From positions 1 through 8,267 of the forward strand of contig CAZRZN010000201.1 in the NCBI GenBank assembly GCA_964604565.1: 8,267 nt of DNA. Reading direction: 5' to 3'. The notes beneath the pieces were generated by a model. It made no database searches. It was not told the DNA's origin and worked only from the letters and a program-made list of their open reading frames with translations. A program made the position numbers and the translations under genes. The stretch comes from CAZRZN01 sp964604565. Lineage in GTDB: Bacteria > Pseudomonadota > Alphaproteobacteria > Rhodobacterales > Rhodobacteraceae. This document shows positions 1 to 5,802 of this stretch, piece after piece (the stretch's first letter is position 1; each line of letters starts with the position of its first letter).

Positions 1-120
1 GGATAGCGACCGCGCATACATCGCATCGTAGCGCGCTGCGTCCACGTTGGCGTTCGCCGTGATTTCGGTTGATGGCGGATAAACGCGCTCGCCTGATGCG
101 GGTTTCGTCTGGTCGGTCAT
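1..120 (-). CDS. acsA: Acetyl-CoA synthetase, N-terminal fragment (cut by window edge)
   Basis: The leftward frame from an ATG at 118-120 stays open to the window edge for 40 codons. It begins MTDQTKPASGERVYPPS and continues with TANANVDAARYDAMYARS. This is the N-terminal style of bacterial AMP-forming acetate-CoA ligase, where a 'YPPS...A.A.v....Y..mY..S' stretch precedes the 'dP..FW' segment. The enzyme activates acetate to acetyl-CoA through acetyl-AMP in the cytoplasm. A GGGGGAG ribosome-binding site (126-132, leftward) sits 5 nt before the ATG and supports this start. The AMP-binding domain lies outside the window, so the call rests on a short, lineage-typical N-terminus. Another acyl-CoA ligase is possible but less likely. 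Confidence 0.75.
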   Translation of the reverse strand, partial: MTDQTKPASGERVYPPSTEITANANVDAARYDAMYARSLS

Positions 121-557
121 GAAGGCTCCCCCTCTCCAAAACTATCTGGATGGCGCGCATTCCGGATGCGGCGCCAGTCTCAGGGCGGACCATACACCAG
201 ATGGAAAATAACTGAATAACACCTTTGAAATAAATGATTTAGATGTAAATTATTTGCAGTGTGAGCTTGAAAATCGTAAACAAATTTGCGCTCTTTCGGC
301 TAAGCCCCTTGTTTGCAACGATCTGCGGCAGGCGTCCGGGAGTCCGCAAATCATCGGGCATCGGGCCGAAGCTGCGTGGAACGCAAAGCCCGGCAGGTGT
401 GACAAAACGATGCGGCATGCGGTTGTATACCAACCGTTAGCGCTCGCTCCGCCGAATCCACATTCTGACCGTATTGGCCTTGAACACGCGGGGGTTTCCA
501 TTACCCTCGCGCCGGGGCGGAGGATACCGCTGCAAAAAGATGATCAGGGAGGACGCC
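121..557. other. Divergent intergenic region, acsA / TRAP operon
   Basis: These 437 bases separate the leftward acsA from the rightward dctP and must hold both promoters. Positions about 200-290 are strikingly AT-rich against the GC-rich background, as expected for promoter DNA. No -35/-10 pair stands out clearly. An imperfect inverted repeat (319-328 with 344-353, 8 of 10 pairs) could form a hairpin. A GntR-like inverted repeat lies at 420-436 and is listed separately. A possible -35 element, GTGACA, lies at 399-404 just before that repeat. No convincing gene is present: the open frames here have no ribosome-binding sites and no recognisable protein character. Confidence 0.6.
420..436. promoter_or_regulatory. 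Candidate operator, GntR (FCD)-type inverted repeat
   Basis: CGGTTG-TATAC-CAACCG is an inverted repeat with perfect 6-bp arms around a 5-bp centre. It lies 121 bp before the dctP start codon. The core TTGTATACCAA closely resembles the TTGTATACAA-like sites bound by FadR/VanR-type (FCD) GntR regulators, which often control TRAP transporter operons. It overlaps or follows a possible -35 (GTGACA, 399-404), so binding could block transcription. No GntR gene is present in the window. The link to a GntR regulator is inferred from motif likeness alone. Confidence 0.42.
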
Positions 558-1574
558 ATGTCCAGCATAACTGCAAAACTGCTGCTGAGCGCAGTCGCCG
601 CGACACTCGTGACAGAGGCTGCGGCCACCGAATGGAATGTATCGGTCTGGGGATCGCGCCGCGCCTTTACAGAGCACATTCACAAGCTTGCCGAACTGGT
701 CGAGGAAAAGACCGGCGGCGAGTTCACCATGAATATCTCCTACGGCGGTTTGTCGAAGAACACCGAAAACCTCGACGGTATCTCCATCGGTGCCTTCGAG
801 ATGGCGCAGTTCTGCGCGGGGTATCATCCGGACAAGAACCGCGCGATCACCGTGCTGGAGCTGCCGTTCCTCGGCGTCGGCAATCTGGATGAGGAAGTCG
901 CGGTCAGCCACGCGATCTACGGGCATCCCGCCGTGGCAGAGGAAATGGCGCAATGGAACGCCAAGATGGTCATGACCTCGCCTATGCCCCAATATAATCT
1001 GGTCGGCACCGGGGATGCGCGTGACGAGCTCGAGGATTTCGACGGCATGCGCGTGCGGGCGACCGGTGGATTGGGCAAGGCATTCGCCGCGGTGGGCGGC
1101 GTTCCCACCTCCGTCACGTCCTCCGAGGCCTATCAGGCGATGCAGAGCGGGGTGGTCGACACCGTGGCCTTTGCCCAACATGCGCATCTGTCCTTCGGCA
1201 CGATCAATCAGGCCGATTGGTGGACGGCAAACCTGAACCCCGGCACGGTCAATTGCCCGGTGGTGGTGAACATCGACGCCTATGAGGCGCTGTCCGACGA
1301 GGAACGGACCGCGTTCGACGATTCCGTGGATGAGGCAATTGATTACTACCTTGAGAACTACGGCGCGCTGCTCAAGCGCTGGGATGAGGTTCTTGCGGAA
1401 AAGGAAGTCGAAAAGGTCATGATCTCCGATGCCGAACTCTCGCGGTTCCGCGAGGTCGCCGGTCAGCCGATCCACACCGAATGGATCAACAGCATGAGCG
1501 CGCAGGGCATGCCAGCGCAGGAGCTGTATGATCTGGTTTTCTCCACGCTTGAAGAGGTTCGCGCCTCCAACTGA
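558..1574 (+). CDS. dctP: TRAP transporter periplasmic substrate-binding protein (DctP family)
   Basis: This 338-residue protein is the extracytoplasmic receptor of a TRAP transporter. It captures an organic acid-type ligand in the periplasm and hands it to the DctQ-DctM membrane complex encoded just downstream. Residues 1-23 form a Sec signal peptide (MSSITAKLLLSAVAATLVTE core, AAA before the likely cut at TEW). The family hallmark is clear: MRVRATGG at 164-171, with Arg167 in the position that normally salt-bridges a ligand carboxylate, followed by VGGVPT (179-184) and the SSEAYQAMQSGVVD segment (188-201). A longer reading frame extends 28 codons upstream. The start at 558 is preferred because AGGGAGG (546-552) lies 5 nt before it and the signal peptide begins there. 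Length is normal for the family. The ligand cannot be named. A terminator-like palindrome follows the stop. Confidence 0.93.
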   Translation: MSSITAKLLLSAVAATLVTEAAATEWNVSVWGSRRAFTEHIHKLAELVEEKTGGEFTMNISYGGLSKNTENLDGISIGAFEMAQFCAGYHPDKNRAITVLELPFLGVGNLDEEVAVSHAIYGHPAVAEEMAQWNAKMVMTSPMPQYNLVGTGDARDELEDFDGMRVRATGGLGKAFAAVGGVPTSVTSSEAYQAMQSGVVDTVAFAQHAHLSFGTINQADWWTANLNPGTVNCPVVVNIDAYEALSDEERTAFDDSVDEAIDYYLENYGALLKRWDEVLAEKEVEKVMISDAELSRFREVAGQPIHTEWINSMSAQGMPAQELYDLVFSTLEEVRASN

Positions 1575-1582
1575 TGCGGGTC

Positions 1583-1609
1583 AGGGGCATGCCGCGGCAT
1601 GCCCCTTTT
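1583..1609 (+). terminator. Intra-operon terminator-like palindrome after dctP
   Basis: A perfect 24-bp palindrome (1583-1606; left arm AGGGGCATGCCG and its exact complement) begins 9 bases after the dctP stop and ends in TTTT (1606-1609). The RNA would fold into a very GC-rich hairpin followed by a short U-run. That fits partial rho-independent termination or a 3' stabilising hairpin for dctP mRNA. It lies inside the transporter operon, so it would reduce but not abolish expression of dctQM. Confidence 0.72.
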
Positions 1610-1622
1610 CCTGTGTCGGCGC

Positions 1623-1683
1623 GGCCGCGGGTTTCCTGCGATGCGCGGACCTTCAAACTCTTTGAACAGCGACCCCCGCGGCC
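1623..1683 (+). repeat. Nested inverted repeats in the dctP-dctQ gap
   Basis: GGCCGCGGG (1623-1631) pairs perfectly with CCCGCGGCC (1675-1683). Inside that loop, TTCAAA (1652-1657) pairs with TTTGAA (1661-1666) around a CTC loop. The outer arm ends 16 bases before the dctQ ribosome-binding site (GGAGG, 1700-1704). Together with the palindrome at 1583-1606 this makes the 136-base intercistronic region highly structured. A role in mRNA processing, stability or translation of dctQ is plausible but not shown by sequence alone. Confidence 0.45.
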
Positions 1684-1710
1684 TGCCGTGTCTGGGGATG
1701 GAGGATTGTG

Positions 1711-2340
1711 ATGGCCGGTCACGCGGCGCTCCTTGAAGACAGCAGTCTGCTCTCTCGGCTCGACCGGGCGCTTGCGCGGCTGGAGTGGAGCATGGCTTTC
1801 GTATCGGGCCTCGGGGCTTTTTCCCTGATGTGTCTGGCGGTGGTTTCGGTCTTCGGGCGCAACCTGTTCAACGAACCCCTGCGCGGATATGTCGACTGGA
1901 TCGAGGCGGCGATGCCGCTGATCGCGATCTTCGGCATTTCCTACGTGCAGCGGACGGGCGGGCATATCCGCATGGACATCGTCGTGGGCGCGCTCAAGGG
2001 GCGGGCCCTCTGGCTCGCCGAATTCCTGACGACATTCTTTGTCCTGATCCTGATGGCCCTGCTGGTCTGGGGCACATGGGCGCATTTCCAACGCAGTTTC
2101 GATTTCGGCGCGCCGAACTGGAGCCGTGACAGCTCCATCGACATCGGGTTGCCGATCTGGCCCGCAAAGCTGGTTGTCCCGGTTGCCTTTTCGGTCATCT
2201 GCCTTCGGCTTGCGTTGCAACTTTGGGGCTATGGGCGGGCACTTGTATTGGGCCTGTCGGAACCGGTGGCCGTGCCGCTGGTGCAATCGGCGGCCGAGCA
2301 GGCGCTGGCCGAAGCGGACCAGGTGCGGGGACACGACTGA
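1711..2340 (+). CDS. dctQ: TRAP transporter small permease subunit (DctQ family)
   Basis: This 209-residue inner-membrane protein is the small subunit of the TRAP transporter and pairs with DctM. Four hydrophobic segments are visible at about 28-50, 63-81, 101-124 and 148-172, the standard DctQ topology. Family marks include FGRNLFNEPL (48-57), YVDWIEA (60-66) and GGHIRMD (83-89), the typical conserved patch after helix 2. A cytoplasmic-looking tail follows helix 4. ATG at 1711 is chosen as start because GGAGG (1700-1704) lies 6 nt before it. An adjoining GTG at 1708 would add one residue and leave only 3 nt of spacing. The stop codon overlaps the dctM start by one base (TGATG), which implies translational coupling. 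DctQ is the least conserved TRAP subunit, so the order between dctP and dctM adds weight. Confidence 0.92.
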   Translation: MAGHAALLEDSSLLSRLDRALARLEWSMAFVSGLGAFSLMCLAVVSVFGRNLFNEPLRGYVDWIEAAMPLIAIFGISYVQRTGGHIRMDIVVGALKGRALWLAEFLTTFFVLILMALLVWGTWAHFQRSFDFGAPNWSRDSSIDIGLPIWPAKLVVPVAFSVICLRLALQLWGYGRALVLGLSEPVAVPLVQSAAEQALAEADQVRGHD

Positions 2341-3740
2341 TGACATCGATCGAAATCGGCCTCTGGGTCACCGGCGGACTGCTGGTTCTTGTGGTTCTGG
2401 GGATGCGCGTGGCCTTTGCCGCCGCCTTTGCCGGGCTTGTCGGACTGATCTGGATCTTCTGGTCCAAGCGTGACTACGACCCCGAAATGTTCGGCTGGGC
2501 GCTTGGCGTTGCGGTCAAGACGGCGGGACAGGTGCCGCACGGCAAGGTTGCCAGTCAGGCGCTGAGCCTGATCCCCACCTTCATCCTGATCGGGTATTTG
2601 GCCTATTACGCGGGCCTGACGCGCGCGCTGTTCGAGGCGGCCAAGCGCTGGATCGCCTGGGTGCCGGGCGGGCTGGCGGTGTCGACCGTTTTCGCCACGG
2701 CGGGGTTTGCGGCGGTTTCGGGCGCGTCGGTGGCCACGGCGGCTGTCTTTGCCCGCATCGCCATCCCCGAGATGCTCAAGGTCGGCTATGACAAGCGTTT
2801 CGCAGCGGGCGTCGTGGCGGCGGGTGGCACGCTGGCCTCGCTGATCCCGCCCTCTGCCATTCTGGTGATCTACGCGATCATCGTCGAGCAGGACGTTGGC
2901 AAGCTGCTGCTGGCCGGGTTCATTCCGGGTGTGTTTTCGGCGCTGGTCTATGCGTTGTTGATCATCACGCTGGCGCTGACGCTGAAGAATTTCGGCCCGC
3001 CCGTGACCGGGTTCACTTGGCGTCAGCGCTTTGCCAGCCTGCCGCCGGCGCTGCCCATCGTGGCGGTGGTGGTGATCATCATCTTCTTTGTCTACAACCC
3101 TTTCGGCGGTGACAGCTGGGGCACCCCGACCGAAGGCGGCGCGATTGGCGCCTTCATCGTATTCCTCATGGCGCTCTTTCGCGGTATGCGCCTGCCGGAA
3201 TTGAAGGATGCCTTGGTGGAGACGGCCAAACTGTCGATCATGATCTTCACCATCATCTGGGGTGTTCTGATCTACGTCCGGTTCCTGGGCTTTGCGGATC
3301 TGCCTTCGGCCTTTTCCGACTGGATCACCAGCCTGCCGTATTCGCCCATGCTGATCCTTGTGTGCATCCTGCTGGCCTACGCGGTGCTGGGGATGTTCAT
3401 GGATGCCATCGGGATGCTGCTTCTGACCTTGCCGGTGGTCTATCCGGCGATCATGGCGCTGAACGGCGGCGAATTCGTGGCCGCGGAAGAAAGCGCCTTT
3501 GGCATGTCCGGGCCGATGTGTGCGATCTGGTTCGGCATTCTCGTGGTCAAGATGGCGGAATTCTGTCTGATCACGCCGCCGATCGGGCTGAACTGCTTTG
3601 TCGTGGCCGGTGTGCGCCCGGAGGTGTCCGTGCAGGACGTGTTCCGGGGCGTGATGCCCTTCTTCATCGCGGACGGGATCACCATTGCGCTGCTGGTGTC
3701 CTTCCCGATGATCGTGCTGTGGCTGCCGTCCCTCGCCTGA
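2340..3740 (+). CDS. dctM: TRAP transporter large permease subunit (DctM family)
   Basis: This 466-residue polytopic inner-membrane protein is the transport subunit of the TRAP system. It drives substrate uptake with an ion gradient (usually Na+) and belongs to the IT superfamily. Conserved DctM blocks are in order: FILIGYLAYYAGL (81-93), SGASVATAAVF (127-137), GGTLASLIPPSAILVIYAII (162-181) with the VGKLLLAGFIPG that follows, TEGGAIGAF (264-272), GMFMDAIGMLLLTLPVVYP (351-369) and LITPPIGLNCFVVAG (410-424). It is somewhat longer than the common 425-residue form. The extra length seems to be at residues 42-75, between the first and second hydrophobic blocks, and around 373-395. The start overlaps the dctQ stop (TGATG). 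A longer open frame begins inside dctQ, but its first 39 residues are a Gly/Arg-rich shadow of dctQ. Confidence 0.95.
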   Translation: MTSIEIGLWVTGGLLVLVVLGMRVAFAAAFAGLVGLIWIFWSKRDYDPEMFGWALGVAVKTAGQVPHGKVASQALSLIPTFILIGYLAYYAGLTRALFEAAKRWIAWVPGGLAVSTVFATAGFAAVSGASVATAAVFARIAIPEMLKVGYDKRFAAGVVAAGGTLASLIPPSAILVIYAIIVEQDVGKLLLAGFIPGVFSALVYALLIITLALTLKNFGPPVTGFTWRQRFASLPPALPIVAVVVIIIFFVYNPFGGDSWGTPTEGGAIGAFIVFLMALFRGMRLPELKDALVETAKLSIMIFTIIWGVLIYVRFLGFADLPSAFSDWITSLPYSPMLILVCILLAYAVLGMFMDAIGMLLLTLPVVYPAIMALNGGEFVAAEESAFGMSGPMCAIWFGILVVKMAEFCLITPPIGLNCFVVAGVRPEVSVQDVFRGVMPFFIADGITIALLVSFPMIVLWLPSLA

Positions 3741-3762
3741 CAACGGCGGGGGCTGGGCCGGG

Positions 3763-3789
3763 CAAAGGCCGCGTCATGCGCGGCCTTTG
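3763..3789. terminator. Bidirectional terminator shared by dctM and the convergent gene
   Basis: CAAAGGCCGCG (3763-3773) and CGCGGCCTTTG (3779-3789) form a perfect 11-bp stem around a 5-nt loop, TCATG. The structure lies 22 bases after dctM and 21 bases after the end of the leftward small gene. The flanking AAA/TTT gives a short U-run in either direction, so one hairpin can serve both converging transcripts. Confidence 0.8.
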
Positions 3790-3810
3790 TCTGTGGCAAC
3801 CGGGCCGGGA

Positions 3811-4125
3811 TCAGGGGCGGCTCCGTCCGCCGCCATGACCGGCGCCCTGACCCCCGTGACCCCCCGCCGCGCCCTCACGGGCCGTGCCCTGTCCGGAGGG
3901 TGATCTGTCTGACCCGCCCAGCTTGCCATTTGCGTTGCGGCCCATGACGCCGCGCATTTCAGTTTCGCCCGGGGTGCCGATGCTTTTGGCCTGATTGGCG
4001 TCGTGGAATTTTTCCAGGACCACGTCATCCTCGCCTGCCCAGGGGTTGTTGTGCGCGGCCTGCACCGTTCCGGCTGTCATCACGGCGGTGGCCAGAAATA
4101 TCGCCAACTGGATCTTGGGGGTCAT
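3811..4125 (-). CDS. Small secreted protein with Gly/His-rich tail, function unknown
   Basis: This 104-residue leftward gene is not recognised as a named family. Residues 1-23 make a convincing Sec signal peptide (MTPKIQLAIFLATAVMTAGT, then VQA before the cut), so the protein is probably periplasmic or exported. The mature part starts with HNNPWAGEDD, has a short acidic/polar stretch (VVLEKFHDANQAKS, 35-48), then GETEMRGVMGRNANGKLGG (53-71). It ends in a low-complexity tail rich in Gly with two His (about 86-104, ending GRSRP). There is no cysteine. A longer open frame reaches 4257, but this start is preferred because GGAG lies 7 nt before it and the signal peptide begins there. The Gly/His tail could bind metal, but that is only a guess. 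Expression is probably separate from the upstream aminotransferase gene, 214 bases away. Confidence 0.72.
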   Translation of the reverse strand: MTPKIQLAIFLATAVMTAGTVQAAHNNPWAGEDDVVLEKFHDANQAKSIGTPGETEMRGVMGRNANGKLGGSDRSPSGQGTAREGAAGGHGGQGAGHGGGRSRP

Positions 4126-4262
4126 TGAACTGCTCCATTTTCGATTTGCGGTTGTCTGTCTGCACCGCTTACTTGTATTCCAGTTCTCATATGTAACAAT
4201 AGTTGAATGTGTCGAAAGCAATCTTTCTCCGCGCTGAACGTCGCCGCGATAGCGCACCCTTG

Positions 4263-4300
4263 GGCACCGCGGGATTTCGCCACGACCCCTGTGCGGTGCC
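4263..4300 (-). repeat. Inverted repeat after the aminotransferase gene
   Basis: GGCACCGC (4263-4270) pairs perfectly with GCGGTGCC (4293-4300) around a 22-base loop, 39 bases beyond the stop codon of the leftward aminotransferase gene. It could end or stabilise that transcript. No T-run follows in the leftward direction, so it is not a standard rho-independent terminator. The rest of 4126-4339 should contain the promoter of the small secreted gene, probably in the AT-richer part around 4165-4215, but no clear -35/-10 pair stands out. Confidence 0.35.
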
Positions 4301-4339
4301 GCGTCATTGTCATCAATCGACAGGAATGGCGTGGGCGTC

Positions 4340-5539
4340 TCAGGCGGCTTTGGCCAGTTCCGCGTGCGTGGCCTTGGCCAAACGCCGGACCCCCTCGGCC
4401 AGAACTTCGGGCGGGTTCAGGGTGAAATTGACCCGGATCGCCCGGCGGTCGCTGCCCATCGGGTCAAATACGCTGGAGGGTGAGACGCAGACACCGTGGG
4501 CCAGGCCCGTCTTCATCAGACCGTCGGTGTCCAGCGATGGGTCCTTGGCCACCGCCCAGACGAACATGCCGCCGGACGGCACCTCCCAGTCGAAGAGGTC
4601 CGAAAGGGTCTCCGACATGGCCGCGCAAAGCGCATCGCGACGCTCCCGGTAGAGATCGAGGATCCCGGGCAGAATGCGTTCCGCGACCCCCTTTTCCAAA
4701 GCGTCGAGCGCAATCCGCTGGGTCAGGCCGCTGGTGAACATGTCCGACCCCTGTTTGGCGGTGGTCATCGCGGCGATCACCTCCGGCGCGGCAATCACCC
4801 ATCCCACGCGCAAGCCCGGGGCCACCTGTTTTGAAAAGGTGCCAAGGTAGATCACAGGCCCATCATAGACCGGCGCGCCCGTGGCCGAGAGCGTCAGCAT
4901 GTGGGGCAGGGGCGTTGTGTCGTAATAAAGCTTGCCATAGGGGTCATCCTCGACCAGCCATGTGCCCGTTTCCTCTGCCGCCGCGACAAGCGCGCGGCGC
5001 TGCGCCAGCGGCACCAGCCGTCCGGAGGGGTTGGAAAAATTCGGCACCGTGTAGGCGAACTGTGCGCCTTGCATCCCGGCCCCGGGGTCGAAATCATTGC
5101 CTTCCATTCGCATCGGCCGATACTGCGGCATCCGCGGCTTCCACGCGTCCAGGGCGCCCAGGTAGGCTGGCGCCTGCGTCGCGATCAGTGCTCCCTTGTC
5201 CAGAAGCACCTTGCCCAGAAGGTCCAGCGCCTGCATCCCGCCCGTAGTGATCAACACGTTGTCGCGTGTCAGGTTCAGATTGCCCGTGCTGTAATCCGCG
5301 GCGATCCTGTCGCGCAGGTCCGGCAATCCGTCGATCGGCGAGTAGGCCAGCGTATCGCCGGGGTGATCCGCCACAGCCCTTTTGGCGAATGCCGACAGAT
5401 CGGCGACCGGCCATGTCAACGGATCTGGCAGTCCTCCGGCCAGATTGACCAGATCGGGGATCTGTCCGGCGGACAGAAATGTCTGCGTGACATCGTTGGT
5501 ATCATTCAGCCAGCTGGCAAATGCGGGGCGTCTGGGCAT
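4340..5539 (-). CDS. PLP-dependent aminotransferase, class I/II (LysN/2-aminoadipate type)
   Basis: This 399-residue cytoplasmic enzyme has the full fold-type I aminotransferase pattern. It shows LAGGLPDPLTWP (33-44), LAYSPIDGLPDLRDRIA (64-80), ITTGGMQALDLL (97-108), NFSNPSGR (167-174), VEDDPYG (196-202) with the Asp and Tyr that contact the PLP ring, GTFSKQVAPGLRVGW (233-247) with Lys237 as the Schiff-base lysine, and RAIRVNF (366-372) with Arg369 in the place that binds the substrate carboxylate. This resembles LysN/2-aminoadipate aminotransferases and the catalytic half of MocR regulators. No DNA-binding domain is attached, so it is an enzyme and not a MocR regulator. The substrate is not determined. 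AGGAGG (5552-5557) lies 12 nt from the ATG, a rather long spacing, but no nearer in-frame start exists. It is transcribed away from the arsenic operon across a 253-base gap. Confidence 0.9.
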   Translation of the reverse strand: MPRRPAFASWLNDTNDVTQTFLSAGQIPDLVNLAGGLPDPLTWPVADLSAFAKRAVADHPGDTLAYSPIDGLPDLRDRIAADYSTGNLNLTRDNVLITTGGMQALDLLGKVLLDKGALIATQAPAYLGALDAWKPRMPQYRPMRMEGNDFDPGAGMQGAQFAYTVPNFSNPSGRLVPLAQRRALVAAAEETGTWLVEDDPYGKLYYDTTPLPHMLTLSATGAPVYDGPVIYLGTFSKQVAPGLRVGWVIAAPEVIAAMTTAKQGSDMFTSGLTQRIALDALEKGVAERILPGILDLYRERRDALCAAMSETLSDLFDWEVPSGGMFVWAVAKDPSLDTDGLMKTGLAHGVCVSPSSVFDPMGSDRRAIRVNFTLNPPEVLAEGVRRLAKATHAELAKAA

Positions 5540-5756
5540 GGTGCGGTTGTTCCTCCTGAACTGTCGATACAGCGGCGGGTTCTACCCGAAGCGTTCCGGG
5601 AAATACACGCCCCAGTTTTGCCCGGCCTTCCGCCCGCGACGCAAACGCGAAAAACAATGCTCGAGATATCGGGTCTCGCGCGGGGGGCTGTCGAAACACA
5701 GCCTGGGCCCGCCCCAAGGGCAACAAGCATGTCAGGCGCGGCTGCCAGAAAAAGGC

Positions 5757-5785
5757 TTGCATCGGCGTCAATATTTCCATATTTC
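5757..5785 (+). promoter_or_regulatory. Possible promoter of the arsenic operon
   Basis: TTGCAT (5757-5762) resembles a -35 box. With a 17-base spacer it would pair with TATTTC (5780-5785), a poor -10 match that lies inside the ArsR-type palindrome. If used, transcription would begin about 7 bases after the -10 box, at or next to the start codon at 5793, giving a leaderless or almost leaderless mRNA. The boxes are weak and the call is tentative. Confidence 0.25.
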
Positions 5786-5802
5786 CGGAAATATGGAAAA
5801 AA
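5771..5802. promoter_or_regulatory. Probable ArsR operator: octamer array with 26-bp perfect palindrome
   Basis: Four octamer units lie end to end: ATATTTCC (5771-5778), ATATTTCC (5779-5786), GGAAATAT (5787-5794) and GGAAAAAA (5795-5802, two mismatches). The two right units are inverted copies of the left ones. Positions 5774-5799 form a perfect palindrome of 26 bp with its centre between 5786 and 5787. ArsR/SmtB repressors bind such AT-rich imperfect palindromes, and the next gene starts with an ArsR domain. The start codon ATG (5793-5795) lies inside the third and fourth units. Bound repressor would therefore cover both the start codon and any promoter immediately upstream. Confidence 0.75.

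Noticed and set aside
254..892. 212-codon plus-strand open frame across the intergenic region and into dctP
   Set aside because: It overlaps most of the dctP signal peptide and N-terminal domain in another frame. It has no Shine-Dalgarno sequence, and its second half is Arg-rich shadow sequence.
501..1475. 324-codon open frame on the minus strand opposite dctP
   Set aside because: It is a His/Arg-rich shadow of the dctP frame, without a ribosome-binding site or domain signs.
2229..3743. 504-codon open frame on the minus strand opposite dctM
   Set aside because: It is the reverse-complement shadow of a GC-rich membrane protein gene. The translation is rich in His, Arg, Gln and Asp with no domain pattern, while the plus strand encodes a clear DctM.
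5502..5780. 92-codon leftward open frame in the aminotransferase-arsenic gap
   Set aside because: It starts inside the operator array with no ribosome-binding site and overlaps the true aminotransferase start. The protein character is not convincing.
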